A DNA stretch of 64,000 nt from Pseudomonas syringae. GTDB lineage: Bacteria; Pseudomonadota; Gammaproteobacteria; Pseudomonadales; Pseudomonadaceae. The notes under the pieces were generated by a model. The model saw nothing but the letters and a program-made list of their open reading frames with translations, made no database searches and had not been told where the DNA came from. Both the position numbers and the translations under genes were made by a program. The stretch spans positions 124,001 through 188,000 of the forward strand of contig NZ_JPQU01000067.1 in assembly GCF_000737245.1 (NCBI RefSeq), given 5' to 3'. Positions 18,126 through 27,540 of this stretch are shown piece after piece; within the stretch, counting starts at the first letter, position 1, and each line of letters starts with the position of its first letter.

Positions 18126-19166
18126 ATGCCCCTTGCAGTCCAGTTCACCCATGTATCCCGGCAATTTGGCGAGGTGAAGGCCGTTGACCGGCTGTCTATA
18201 GAGATCGAAGACGGCGAGTTCTTTTCCATGCTGGGGCCGTCAGGTTCCGGCAAAACTACCTGTCTGCGATTGATTGCCGGTTTCGAGCAACCCAACGAAG
18301 GCTCGATCCACATCCATGGAGAAGAAGCCACGGGCCTCCCGCCTTACCAACGGGACGTAAACACGGTGTTTCAGGATTACGCGTTGTTCCCGCACATGAA
18401 CGTCCGTGACAACGTCGCCTACGGCTTGAGAGTCAAAGGGATAGGCAAGCAGGAACGTTACAGCCGCGCCGATGAGGCCCTGGCAATGGTTGCCCTGGAT
18501 GGCTACGGCGCACGTAAACCGGTTCAGCTTTCCGGCGGGCAACGGCAACGGGTGGCGTTGGCTCGGGCTCTGGTCAACCGTCCACGGGTGCTGCTACTGG
18601 ATGAGCCGCTGGGAGCGCTGGACCTCAAGCTACGAGAGCAGATGCAAGGCGAACTGAAAAAACTTCAGCGCCAGCTGGGGATCACGTTCATCTTCGTCAC
18701 CCACGATCAGACTGAAGCCTTGTCCATGTCCGACCGCGTAGCTGTATTCAACAAAGGCCGCATCGAACAGATTGATACCCCGCGCAATTTGTACATGAAA
18801 CCGGCAACCCGTTTTGTCGCCGAGTTCGTCGGCACTTCGAACGTTGTGCAGGGCGATCTGGCCCGCCAGTTGAGTGGCAGCCCGCAACCCTTCTCGATTC
18901 GGCCGGAGTACATTCGCTTCGCTCAGGGCCCCCTGGGCATCGATGAAGTTGAAATCAGCGGCCTGCTGCGAGACGTTCAGTATCAGGGCAGCGCGACTCG
19001 CTACGAACTGACGCTGGATAACGGCCAGAGCCTGAGCGTCAGCCAGCCCAACACCGACTGGCAGGACAACAGCTCACGTCTCCAGACTGGCCGACGTCTG
19101 TCAGCGCGTTGGTCAAGGCACGCCATGGTTGTGCTGCGCGATGGTCCTGCTGGCGAAGGTTTGTAA
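18126..19166 (+). CDS. ydcT: ABC transporter ATP-binding protein (YdcT-like)
   Basis: 346 aa. ATPase of a polyamine-type importer: Walker A GPSGSGKTTCLRL, signature LSGGQRQRVALARAL, Walker B VLLLDEPLGALD, H-loop FVTHDQTEALSMSD, and a C-terminal TOBE-like regulatory region (about 270-345). The ATG at 18126 with GGAG 9 nt before it is chosen over an upstream in-frame start that would lie inside the inverted repeat. Cytoplasmic partner of the two permeases that follow. Confidence 0.93.
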   Translation: MPLAVQFTHVSRQFGEVKAVDRLSIEIEDGEFFSMLGPSGSGKTTCLRLIAGFEQPNEGSIHIHGEEATGLPPYQRDVNTVFQDYALFPHMNVRDNVAYGLRVKGIGKQERYSRADEALAMVALDGYGARKPVQLSGGQRQRVALARALVNRPRVLLLDEPLGALDLKLREQMQGELKKLQRQLGITFIFVTHDQTEALSMSDRVAVFNKGRIEQIDTPRNLYMKPATRFVAEFVGTSNVVQGDLARQLSGSPQPFSIRPEYIRFAQGPLGIDEVEISGLLRDVQYQGSATRYELTLDNGQSLSVSQPNTDWQDNSSRLQTGRRLSARWSRHAMVVLRDGPAGEGL

Positions 19167-19167
19167 A

Positions 19168-20118
19168 ATGAGCCAGCCCCTCGCTGAACCGGCAATGGAT
19201 ACTCGGGGTTCACCCTTGCGGCGAATCTCGACACTGCTGTACACGCGGCCGAATCTTTACCTGTCATTGCTGCTGGTCCCGCCGCTGATCTGGTTCGGCG
19301 CGGTGTACCTCGGCTCGCTGCTCGCTCTGTTGTGGCAGGGTTTCTATACCTTCGACGACTTCAGCATGACGGTCACGCCGGAGCTGACCCTGGCCAATTT
19401 TCGTGCGCTGTTCCACCCGGCCAATTTCGACGTGATCAAGCGCACGCTGGTGATGGCGATTGCCGTCTCCATCGCCAGCGGCATCATCGCCTTCCCCATC
19501 GCCTATTACATGGCGCGCCATACCACCGGCAAAACCAAGGCGTTTTTCTATATCGCGGTGATGCTGCCGATGTGGGCCAGTTACATCGTCAAGGCTTATG
19601 CCTGGACGTTACTGCTGGCCAAAGGCGGCGTGGCCCAATGGTTTGTGCAGAAGCTGGGGCTGGAACCGGTTCTGCAATTCATCCTCGGGATTCCGGGGGT
19701 CGGCGGCAGCACCTTGTCGACCTCGTATCTGGGACGATTTCTGGTGTTCGTCTATATCTGGCTGCCCTTCATGATCCTGCCGATCCAGGCCTCGCTGGAA
19801 CGTCTGCCGCCCTCTTTGCTGCAAGCGTCCGCCGACCTCGGCGCACGCCCACGTCAGACTTTCATGCGGGTGAGCTTGCCGTTATCGATCCCCGGCATCG
19901 CTGCAGGCTCGATCTTTACCTTTTCCCTGACCCTGGGTGACTTCATCGTCCCGCAACTGATCGGCCCGCCTGGCTATTTCATTGGCAGTATGGTCTACGC
20001 CCAACAAGGTGCGATCGGCAACTTGCCCATGGCAGCAGCCTTCACCCTGGTACCGATCGTGCTGATTGCGATTTACCTGTCTATCGTCAAACGCCTGGGG
20101 GCATTCGATGCGCTCTAA
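19168..20118 (+). CDS. ydcU: ABC transporter permease (YdcU-like)
   Basis: 316 aa, begins 1 nt after the ydcT stop at ATG 19168 (AAGG upstream). Inner-membrane permease with about six helices and the EAA loop SLLQASADLGARPRQTFMRV for contact with the ATPase. Overlaps the next permease by 11 bp. Confidence 0.93.
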   Translation: MSQPLAEPAMDTRGSPLRRISTLLYTRPNLYLSLLLVPPLIWFGAVYLGSLLALLWQGFYTFDDFSMTVTPELTLANFRALFHPANFDVIKRTLVMAIAVSIASGIIAFPIAYYMARHTTGKTKAFFYIAVMLPMWASYIVKAYAWTLLLAKGGVAQWFVQKLGLEPVLQFILGIPGVGGSTLSTSYLGRFLVFVYIWLPFMILPIQASLERLPPSLLQASADLGARPRQTFMRVSLPLSIPGIAAGSIFTFSLTLGDFIVPQLIGPPGYFIGSMVYAQQGAIGNLPMAAAFTLVPIVLIAIYLSIVKRLGAFDAL

Positions 20119-20935
20119 GCCTGTGTCTCATTCAGAGCGCGCCCCCATCGGCCTGAAGATCGCCGCGTGGGGCGGATTGGTGTTTCTACATTTCCCGATC
20201 CTGATCATCTTTCTATACGCGTTCAACACCCAGGATGCAGCCTTCAGTTTTCCGCCCCAGGGCTTCACCCTCAAGTGGTTCAGCGTGGCCTTTTCCCGGC
20301 CGGATATTCTGGAAGCGATCAAGCTCTCATTGAAGATCGCCTGCATCGCGACGCTGATCGCCCTGGTGCTCGGCACGCTGGCCTCGCTGGCGCTGTACCG
20401 ACGCGCCTTCTTTGGTAAAGACGTCATCTCTCTGGTGCTGATCCTGCCCATCGCCCTGCCCGGCATCATCACCGGTCTGGCATTGCTGGCAGCGTTCAAG
20501 ACACTGGGCATCGAGCCGGGCATGTTCACCATCATCGTCGGCCATGCAACGTTTTGCGTGGTGATTGTCTTCAACAACGTCATCGCCCGCCTGCGCCGCA
20601 CGTCCCAGAGCCTGATCGAAGCCTCGATGGATCTGGGTGCCGATGGATGGCAGACCTTTCGCTACATCATCCTGCCCAATCTCGGCTCGGCGCTGCTGGC
20701 CGGTGGCATGCTGGCGTTTGCCCTGTCTTTCGATGAAATCATCGTCACGACATTTACCGCCGGGCATGAGCGCACGCTGCCCATCTGGTTGCTCAACCAG
20801 TTGAGCCGCCCTCGGGATGTGCCGGTGACCAACGTGGTCGCCATGCTGGTGATGCTGGTCACAATGTTGCCGATCCTCGGCGCTTACTATCTGACACGCG
20901 GCGGTGAGGGTGTGGCCGGAAGTGGCGGAAAATAA
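20108..20935 (+). CDS. ydcV: ABC transporter permease (YdcV-like)
   Basis: 275 aa, second permease. ATG 20108 overlaps the end of ydcU (translational coupling). Hydrophobic throughout with the EAA loop LIEASMDLGADGWQTFRYII. Forms the heterodimeric channel with YdcU. Confidence 0.93.
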   Translation: MRSKPVSHSERAPIGLKIAAWGGLVFLHFPILIIFLYAFNTQDAAFSFPPQGFTLKWFSVAFSRPDILEAIKLSLKIACIATLIALVLGTLASLALYRRAFFGKDVISLVLILPIALPGIITGLALLAAFKTLGIEPGMFTIIVGHATFCVVIVFNNVIARLRRTSQSLIEASMDLGADGWQTFRYIILPNLGSALLAGGMLAFALSFDEIIVTTFTAGHERTLPIWLLNQLSRPRDVPVTNVVAMLVMLVTMLPILGAYYLTRGGEGVAGSGGK

Positions 20936-20968
20936 TTCACAGCCTGTGTCGTTCAAATGGAGAAGAGC

Positions 20969-22393
20969 ATGCAAACCAAACTGTTGATCAACGGCCAGTT
21001 AGTCAAAGGCGAAGGTCCGGTGCAGGCTGTATTCAACCCTGCGCTGGGCAGAGTGCTGGCGGAAATCAATGAGGCCAGCGAAGCCCAGGTGGATGCCGCC
21101 GTGCGGGCAGCCGATACGGCCTTTGAAAGCTGGTCGCAAACAGTGCCCAAGGACCGATCGCTGTTGCTGCTGAAACTGGCCGATGCCATCGAAGCCCACG
21201 CTGAAGAGTTTGCCAAACTGGAGTCGGACAATTGCGGCAAGCCTTACAGCGCTGCGCTGAATGACGAGATTCCAGCCATCGCCGATGTGTTCCGCTTCTT
21301 CGCCGGCGCCAGTCGCTGCATGGGCGGATCGGCGGCGGGTGAATACCTGCCGGGGCATACCTCGATGATCCGCCGCGACCCGATTGGCGTGATCGCCTCC
21401 ATTGCGCCGTGGAATTACCCGCTGATGATGGTCGCCTGGAAGGTCGCTCCAGCGTTGGCGGCGGGCAATACCGTGGTGCTTAAACCCTCGGAAATGACTC
21501 CCCTTACCGCGCTGCGTCTGGTGGAACTGGCGGCGGGTATTTTCCCGGCGGGGGTACTCAATCTGGTTTTCGGGCGCGGTACCTCGGTGGGCAATGCGCT
21601 GGTGACCCATTCGAAAGTGCGCATGGTATCCCTCACCGGCGCCATAGCCACCGGCTCACATATCATTTCCAGCACCGCCAGCAGCGTAAAACGCATGCAC
21701 ATGGAGCTGGGCGGCAAGGCGCCCGTGATCATTTTCGACGACGCCGACATTGATGCCGCCGTCGAGGGCATTCGCACCTTTGGCTTTTACAACGCGGGTC
21801 AGGATTGCACCGCCGCTTGCCGTATCTACGCGCAAAAAGACATTTACGACGCCTTTGTCGCCAAGCTCGGTGAGGCGGTCAGTACCATCAAATATGGTCT
21901 GCAGAGCGATCTGACCACCGAAATGGGGCCATTGATCAGTGCCCATCATCGGGATCGCGTGGCAGGTTTTGTCGAACGTGCACTGGCTCAGTCGCACATT
22001 CGGCTGATCACTGGCGGTAAAGCAGTGGATGGCAATGGCTTCTTTTTCGAACCCACGGTGATTGCCGACGCCCAGCAGGACGACGAAATCGTGCGGCGTG
22101 AAGTGTTCGGACCGGTGGTCTCTGTCACCCGCTTCGACGACGAAGCTCAGGTATTGGCCTGGGCCAACGAATCCGATTACGGCCTGGCCTCATCCGTCTG
22201 GACCCAGGACATCGGCCGCGCCCATCGCCTGGCCGCGCGCTTGCAATACGGCTGCACTTGGGTGAACACGCACTTCATGCTGGTCAGCGAAATGCCCCAC
22301 GGCGGGCAGAAGCTTTCGGGTTACGGCAAAGACATGTCGATGTATGGACTGGAGGACTACACCACGGTCCGGCATGTGATGTTCAAGCATTGA
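20969..22393 (+). CDS. patD: Gamma-aminobutyraldehyde dehydrogenase
   Basis: 474 aa, same length as E. coli PatD/YdcW. Oxidises 4-aminobutanal to GABA with NAD+, a step of putrescine breakdown. Aldehyde dehydrogenase landmarks: NAD site (SIAPWNYPLMMVAWKVAPAL), catalytic Glu in MHMELGGKAPVI, catalytic Cys in YNAGQDCTAACR. ATG 20969 with GGAG upstream is chosen over one four codons earlier. Directly follows the YdcSTUV-like importer, as in E. coli, so uptake and oxidation are linked. Confidence 0.9.
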   Translation: MQTKLLINGQLVKGEGPVQAVFNPALGRVLAEINEASEAQVDAAVRAADTAFESWSQTVPKDRSLLLLKLADAIEAHAEEFAKLESDNCGKPYSAALNDEIPAIADVFRFFAGASRCMGGSAAGEYLPGHTSMIRRDPIGVIASIAPWNYPLMMVAWKVAPALAAGNTVVLKPSEMTPLTALRLVELAAGIFPAGVLNLVFGRGTSVGNALVTHSKVRMVSLTGAIATGSHIISSTASSVKRMHMELGGKAPVIIFDDADIDAAVEGIRTFGFYNAGQDCTAACRIYAQKDIYDAFVAKLGEAVSTIKYGLQSDLTTEMGPLISAHHRDRVAGFVERALAQSHIRLITGGKAVDGNGFFFEPTVIADAQQDDEIVRREVFGPVVSVTRFDDEAQVLAWANESDYGLASSVWTQDIGRAHRLAARLQYGCTWVNTHFMLVSEMPHGGQKLSGYGKDMSMYGLEDYTTVRHVMFKH

Positions 22394-22402
22394 GCGTCAC
22401 AC

Positions 22403-22570
22403 ACCTCGGTTCTGTAGGAGCAACCGAGGTTATGAGGCCCGGGATAGCGGTGTGTCAGGCAGACCTCGGTTCTGTAGGAGCGCACCGAGGTTACGAGGCC
22501 CGCGATTGCGGTGTGTCAGACAGACCTCGGTTCTGTAGGAGCTGCCGAAGGCTGCGAGCAGCGGTGGTTC
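22403..22570. repeat. Three tandem ~60-bp REP-like units
   Basis: The string ACCTCGGTTCTGTAGGAGC recurs at 22403, 22463 and 22524 (periods 60 and 61). Units share the order ACCTCGG-TTCTGTAGGAG-CCGAGGTTA-GAGGCCCG-GCGGTGTGTCAG. The third diverges after GTAGGAGC. Each unit also holds a small inverted repeat (ACCTCGGT/ACCGAGGT). Confidence 0.85.
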
Positions 22571-22595
22571 AGATACACCGCGGTGGGGGCGCATT

Positions 22596-23702
22596 TTAAT
22601 CGCGCAAATCAGACTCATGAATCGGCTGATCACGATGGGTTGCGCGCTGATACTGGGCGGGCCAGGTGGCTTTGCGGCCGCCCAGGTCGTCATCGGCATG
22701 CAGCGGCCAGTAAGGGTCGCGCAACAGCTCCCGAGCCAGCAGGATGATGTCGGCCTGACCGGTACGCAGGATGTGTTCGGCCTGAGCGGGCTCGGTGATC
22801 ATACCCACGGTGCCAGTGGCAATGCCGGATTCCTTGCGGACACGCTCGGCGAAACGGGTTTGATAACCAGGGCCTACCGGGATTTCCGCGTTGGCCGCAG
22901 TGCCACCCGATGACACATCAATCAGATCAACACCCAAGTCTTTCAAGCGACGGGCCAGCTCAACGGTTTCATCCGGATTCCAGCCATCCTCCACCCAATC
23001 CGTCGCAGACACTCGTACAAACAACGGCAGCTCTTCAGGCCAGACAGCGCGCACGGCTTGGGTGACTTCCAGAGTCAGACGAATGCGATTCTCGAACGAG
23101 CCGCCATATTGATCCTGACGCTGGTTGCTCAGTGGCGAGAGGAACTGATGCAGCAGATAGCCGTGGGCCGCGTGGACTTCCACCACTTTGAAACCGGCGG
23201 TCAGCGCCCGCTTGGCAGAGGCGACGAATGCCTGGATGACTTCCTGAATCTGCGCCTCGCTCAGTTGCACAGGTGCCGTGTGTTTTGGATCGAAGGCAAT
23301 CGGCGAAGGCCCCCACGGCGTCCAGCCACCCTCGTCCGCCTTGATGCTGCCGGACTTACCCAGCCACGGACGCCAGGTACTGGCCTTGCGCCCGGCATGG
23401 GCGAGCTGGATACCGGCGACAGCACCTTGCGCGGTGATGAAACGCGTGATGCGCTGCAGGCCTTCGATCTGCTCGTCCTTCCACAGCCCCAGGTCTTCCG
23501 GGGTGATTCGGCCGTCTGCGGTCACGGCAGTGGCTTCGGTGAAGATCAGACCGGCGCCGCCCACAGCGCGGCTACCGAGATGTACCAGGTGCCAGTCATT
23601 GGCCAAACCATCGACAGACGAGTACTGGCACATGGGGGAAACTGCGATGCGATTGAGCAAAGTCAATTGGCGCAGGGTGTAGGGCTCTAACAACAGGCTC
23701 AT
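22596..23702 (-). CDS. NADH:flavin oxidoreductase, Old Yellow Enzyme family
   Basis: 368 aa FMN-binding TIM barrel of the YqjM/XenA-like subgroup. Landmarks: NRIAVSPMCQYSSVDG (FMN contact, YqjM-type Cys), GIQLAHAGRKAS, substrate-binding pair in EVHAAHGYLLHQFLSP, and the family signature SNQRQDQYGGSFENRIRL. Reduces activated alkenes or other electrophiles with NAD(P)H; the physiological substrate is unknown. Stands alone between patD and recJ. Confidence 0.9.
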   Translation of the reverse strand: MSLLLEPYTLRQLTLLNRIAVSPMCQYSSVDGLANDWHLVHLGSRAVGGAGLIFTEATAVTADGRITPEDLGLWKDEQIEGLQRITRFITAQGAVAGIQLAHAGRKASTWRPWLGKSGSIKADEGGWTPWGPSPIAFDPKHTAPVQLSEAQIQEVIQAFVASAKRALTAGFKVVEVHAAHGYLLHQFLSPLSNQRQDQYGGSFENRIRLTLEVTQAVRAVWPEELPLFVRVSATDWVEDGWNPDETVELARRLKDLGVDLIDVSSGGTAANAEIPVGPGYQTRFAERVRKESGIATGTVGMITEPAQAEHILRTGQADIILLARELLRDPYWPLHADDDLGGRKATWPAQYQRATHRDQPIHESDLRD

Positions 23703-23781
23703 GGGGACCTCTCAGGCAGGATTTGGACAGTGCATATAGCCTAGTCGACAATACCGTCCCGCCGAGGGTTCCTGCTGATTG

Positions 23782-25497
23782 CTAGCGCGGTGCGATGTGG
23801 GCAACCATCAACTGCACGGTTTCATTGCCACGAAACTCGTTGAGGTCGAGCTTGTAAGCGAGTTCCACCCAGCGAATGTTGGGGTTGGGCCAGATATCCC
23901 GGTCGACACCGAAGGCAATCGCATCCAGCTTTACCGTGCCGCATTCGCTTTTGAGCACCATCTTCAAATGACGCTCGCCAACGACCCGCTGCTCGACCAA
24001 CTGGAATACGCCATGGAACAACGGCTCAGGAAAATGCTGGCCCCACGGCCCGGCATTACGCAGGGCGCGGGCCAGTTCAAGATGAAACTCCTCGACCGCC
24101 AGCGCGCCGTCGGACAGCAAGCGGCCCGTCAGGTCTTCTTCCTGAAGCTGACGCCGCACTTCTTCATCAAACGCCTGAGCGAAAGCCGGGAAGTTCTGTT
24201 CAGGTAATGACAGCCCCGCCGCCATCGCGTGCCCCCCGAACTTGCTGATCAGTTCGGGGTGACGCGCCGCCACGGCGTCCAGTGCATCGCGGATATGAAA
24301 ACCTGCCACCGAGCGAGCGGAGCCTTTGAGCACGCCCTCGCCTGCACTGGCGAATGCGATGGTCGGGCGGTGATAGCGATCCTTGAGACGCGACGCCAGG
24401 ATACCGATGACGCCCTGGTGCCAGTCCGGCTCGAACACACAAAGTCCGAACGGCATGGATTCCAATGGCAGATCCTTCAGCTGGGCCAGCGCCTCGCGCT
24501 GCATGCCCTGCTCGATGGATTTGCGGTCCTGATTGAGTTCATCCAGCTGCACGGCCATTTCCCTGGCCAGGGTTTCGTCTTCGCAGAGCAGGCATTCAAT
24601 GCCAAGGCTCATGTCATCCAGACGCCCTGCCGCGTTCAGACGCGGGCCGAGGATAAACCCCAGGTCTGTGGAGGTAATACGTTTGTGATCACGACGAGCG
24701 ACCTCCAGGATCGCTTTGAGACCAGGACGCGCGCGACCAGCACGAATACGCATCAAACCTTGATGCACGAGGATGCGATTGTTGGTATCCAGCGGCACCA
24801 CGTCAGCCACGCTACCCAGCGCGACCAGATCCAGCAGTTCGCCCAGATTCGGTTGAGCACGCTGGTTAGCCTCAAACCAGCCGTTGTCACGCAGGCGTGC
24901 GCGCAAAGCCATCAGCACGTAGAAAATCACCCCGACACCCGCCAGCGCCTTGCTTGGGAAAGTGCAACCCGGCTGGTTGGGATTGACGATGGCATCGGCG
25001 GCCGGTAATTCATGACCAGGCAAGTGGTGATCGGTCACCAGCACCTGCAAACCGGCAGCCTTGGCCGCCGCGACGCCTTCAACGCTGGAAATGCCGTTAT
25101 CGACCGTCATCAGCAACTGCGGCGCGCGCTGCAATGCCACGGCGACGATTTCCGGCGTCAGGCCATAGCCGTATTCAAAACGGTTGGGCACCAGATAATC
25201 GACGTGCTCAGCGCCCAACAACCTCAGGCCCAGCACACCTACCGTGCTGGCCGTGGCGCCGTCAGCATCGAAGTCGCCGACGATAAGAATGCGCTGTCGC
25301 TCCTGCAAGGCCGTGACCAGCAAATCCACTGCGGCATCGATGCCTTTGAGCTGCTGATACGGGATCAACCGCGCAAGGCTTTTATCCAGCTCTGCTTCGG
25401 ACTGCACGCCCCGCGCGGCGTAAAGCCGGGTCAGCAAAGGCGGCAGATCGCCGAGAAAAGGCAGGGTTTGCGGCAATGTACGAGGTTCGATGCGCAT
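23782..25497 (-). CDS. recJ: Single-strand-specific 5'-3' exonuclease RecJ
   Basis: 571 aa. DHH phosphoesterase motifs: IVGDFDADGATAS, TVDNGISSVEG and VTDHHLPG, then the DHHA1 domain (FGGHAMAAGLSLPE) and a C-terminal OB fold. Acts in RecF-type recombination and mismatch repair. Normal length. MRIEPRTLPQ is the usual N terminus. Confidence 0.97.
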   Translation of the reverse strand: MRIEPRTLPQTLPFLGDLPPLLTRLYAARGVQSEAELDKSLARLIPYQQLKGIDAAVDLLVTALQERQRILIVGDFDADGATASTVGVLGLRLLGAEHVDYLVPNRFEYGYGLTPEIVAVALQRAPQLLMTVDNGISSVEGVAAAKAAGLQVLVTDHHLPGHELPAADAIVNPNQPGCTFPSKALAGVGVIFYVLMALRARLRDNGWFEANQRAQPNLGELLDLVALGSVADVVPLDTNNRILVHQGLMRIRAGRARPGLKAILEVARRDHKRITSTDLGFILGPRLNAAGRLDDMSLGIECLLCEDETLAREMAVQLDELNQDRKSIEQGMQREALAQLKDLPLESMPFGLCVFEPDWHQGVIGILASRLKDRYHRPTIAFASAGEGVLKGSARSVAGFHIRDALDAVAARHPELISKFGGHAMAAGLSLPEQNFPAFAQAFDEEVRRQLQEEDLTGRLLSDGALAVEEFHLELARALRNAGPWGQHFPEPLFHGVFQLVEQRVVGERHLKMVLKSECGTVKLDAIAFGVDRDIWPNPNIRWVELAYKLDLNEFRGNETVQLMVAHIAPR

Positions 25498-25543
25498 GCG
25501 GTTTTCGCTGATTCCTGGAAAACTAACTGATTGAAACGTTTCA

Positions 25544-25633
25544 CTGTAGGAGCGAGCTTGCTCGCGATAGCGTCAGATCAGACGATAATTTATCGACAGT
25601 TAAAACCAATCGCGAGCAAGCTCGCTCCTACAG
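25544..25633. repeat. REP doublet upstream of recJ
   Basis: Perfect 25-bp inverted arms: CTGTAGGAGCGAGCTTGCTC... at 25544-25568 and its reverse complement at 25609-25633, 40-bp spacer. Confidence 0.92.
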
Positions 25634-25661
25634 AGATTCCACCACCTGAAAGATGTCAGTA

Positions 25662-26204
25662 TCAGCCGCGCTCACCCGCCAGCCATTGCAACTGGACTTC
25701 ATGCTGACCGCGATCGTCGGTGACGAAAATCGTCCCTTCGCTGATCATCACGTCCCACTTGATAACCCGTGGCATATCCTTGGCCAGCACTTCCAGAACT
25801 TCCTGGGGTACGGCGGCGATGTTGACGTTTTTCAGGTTCTTGATCGCTGGGATTACTTTGCCCTCCCAGACGCGCAGGCTGCCATAAGCCAGCAGACTGG
25901 TGCGTTCGGTACGGCGCGAGCACCAGGTCAGACGATCTGCGTCCGGCTGGCCGACTTCGATCCAGTGTAGAACACGATCATCCAGGCTTTTTTCCCAGAG
26001 CGCCGGCTCGTCCACGTCCGACAATCCACGGCCGAATGACAACTGTTCGTTGTACCAGAACGCGTAGGCCAGCAAGCGCACGGTCATGCGCTCCTCGGTT
26101 TCAGACGGGTGACGGGCGATGGTCTGTTTGACGCTTTCGTAAACCCCACGATCAAGATCGGTGAGGTTGAGTTCGAATTTGTAGGTCGTGGACGGCTGGG
26201 CCAT
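25662..26204 (-). CDS. yaeQ: YaeQ-family protein
   Basis: 180 aa, whole-length match in character to YaeQ (about 181 aa in E. coli): TYKFELNLTDLDRGVYESVK, ETEERMTVRLLAYAFWYNE, LSFGRGLSDVDEPALW, WIEVGQPDADRL. The fold is PD-(D/E)XK nuclease-like (Asp and the E-x-G pattern are present); activity is not established. The ATG at 26204 is preferred to a 23-codon longer reading because YaeQ proteins start with this MAxxSTIYKFEL segment. Confidence 0.92.
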   Translation of the reverse strand: MAQPSTTYKFELNLTDLDRGVYESVKQTIARHPSETEERMTVRLLAYAFWYNEQLSFGRGLSDVDEPALWEKSLDDRVLHWIEVGQPDADRLTWCSRRTERTSLLAYGSLRVWEGKVIPAIKNLKNVNIAAVPQEVLEVLAKDMPRVIKWDVMISEGTIFVTDDRGQHEVQLQWLAGERG

Positions 26205-26470
26205 GAACGGGCTTCTAGAGGCGGGAAAGGCGGCAAGTCTACCCGATGCAGGGCTGAGGAACGACCCGGACAAGCTGATCGGTTACTTGCCTGGAGTTGC
26301 AGGTGACAGGCATGCGAGAAAACACCTGCGTATCAGTACATATTCGCGACTCGAAACGATATTCTGCGCAACCGGCATCCAGCGCTGACAAGCCGCTTGA
26401 TTTGGGCGCCCGCCAGTTCCTCGTCATATGACGCTCTATACTCAGCCATTTCCTGGGGAAGATACCGCGA

Positions 26471-27361
26471 ATGCCTTATCGCACCTCATCGTTCAAGAGG
26501 TTGCCCCTGACCATCGCTCTGGCAGCGTTCTGCCAGCTAAGCATGCCAGGCACGAGTTACGCCAAGGACACCCTCATCTGGCTCTTGCGGGATATGCCGC
26601 CGGTGACGATCTTTTCCGGGCCGGATCAGGGCAAGGGGGCCATAGACCAACTCTTGCCGCTGCTCACGGCGCGAATGCCGGAATACGAACACCTGCTGAT
26701 GCATGTCAATCGCGCTCGGGGCATGCAAATGCTCAAAGACGAGACGTTTACCTGCGATCCCATGCTGCTATGGACGGCGGAGCGGGCCAAGAGTTTGATT
26801 TTCTCTATTCCAACCTATGCCGTTGCCAGCAATGGCCTGATCGTGCGCCGTCGGGATATGGAGAAGTTCACTCCCTTCATGGAAGGCAAGTCGGTTGATC
26901 TGGCTGCACTGCTGGAGAGCAAGTCAATCAAGATCGGTATTGTCGCCGAGCGTAGTTACGGCCAGGTCATCGATCCGATCCTGAAAAGTGTGCCTCAGGA
27001 AGAGCTGAACCTGCATTACGGCAATGACGCCATAGGCAGCCTGCTGCAAATGGAGCGACTTGGGCGTCTGGAGGCGCTGATCAGCTACTGGCCTGAAGCA
27101 CTCTATCAGGCGCGACAGCAAGGCATCCTCGCTCAGGACCTGGTTTTTTTACCGGTAAAGGGAACGCCCAAGTATCAATTCACCCACATCGCTTGCTCGA
27201 ACACGCCCGAAGGCAAACAGGCTATTGAAGTGATCAACCGTGAAATGCGGGTGCTGCGCGAGAGCAAACTGGTGGAACTGTATGCTCAGTGGCTGCCATC
27301 GCCAGAGCGGGAGGAATACCTGCAGGACGCCAAGGCATTTTTTGAAGACTCGAGGAAATGA
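26471..27361 (+). CDS. Periplasmic substrate-binding protein, SBP_bac_3-like
   Basis: 296 aa. Signal peptide MPYRTSSFKRLPLTIALAAF with cleavage after SYA-K. The mature protein resembles the TIGR02285-type group of orphan periplasmic binding proteins (DTLIWLLRDMPPVTIFSGPD ... GMQMLKDETFTCDPMLLWTAERAK ... RLGRLEALISYWPEALYQ). No permease or ATPase lies nearby. It could be a sensor input or an orphan receptor. It precedes, on the opposite strand, a small DUF3509 gene. Confidence 0.8.
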   Translation: MPYRTSSFKRLPLTIALAAFCQLSMPGTSYAKDTLIWLLRDMPPVTIFSGPDQGKGAIDQLLPLLTARMPEYEHLLMHVNRARGMQMLKDETFTCDPMLLWTAERAKSLIFSIPTYAVASNGLIVRRRDMEKFTPFMEGKSVDLAALLESKSIKIGIVAERSYGQVIDPILKSVPQEELNLHYGNDAIGSLLQMERLGRLEALISYWPEALYQARQQGILAQDLVFLPVKGTPKYQFTHIACSNTPEGKQAIEVINREMRVLRESKLVELYAQWLPSPEREEYLQDAKAFFEDSRK

Positions 27362-27393
27362 AGCTTCTAACCGAGGCGCATTACCCGGGCTGA

Positions 27394-27431
27394 AAAAAAG
27401 AAACCCCGAGTAGCGGGGAGACTACTCGGGG
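27394..27431 (-). terminator. Rho-independent terminator of the DUF3509 transcript
   Basis: Stem CCCCGAGTAG (27404-27413) pairs with CTACTCGGGG (27422-27431). On the minus strand it is followed by TTTCTTTTTTT, so it ends transcription coming from the DUF3509 gene. Confidence 0.88.
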
Positions 27432-27517
27432 TAAACCGTGGCCCATCGGGACCAGTACGGGACTTCAAGCACCGGAGCACAATGTTTGAAGTCGTCGTAA
27501 TTGATCAGAACGTCCAT
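27422..27517 (-). CDS. Possible 31-aa protein downstream of the DUF3509 gene
   Basis: An ATG at 27517 opens a 31-codon frame (MDVLINYDDFKHCAPVLEVP then a Trp/Tyr-rich tail ending YPE). Its TAG stop lies inside the terminator stem. It is 23 bp after the DUF3509 stop, same strand. The composition (Asp/Tyr/Trp, no rare codons) looks protein-like, but the ribosome binding site is weak (GGAACC). Low confidence without conservation data. Confidence 0.35.
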   Translation of the reverse strand: MDVLINYDDFKHCAPVLEVPYWSRWATVYPE

Positions 27518-27540
27518 GAACCATAAGGTTCCAGTGCCCT

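Noticed and set aside
22403..22570. Operator array or CRISPR-like tandem repeat
   Set aside because: Unit heads match REP (CTGTAGGAGC); three units only, so a tandem REP array explains it.
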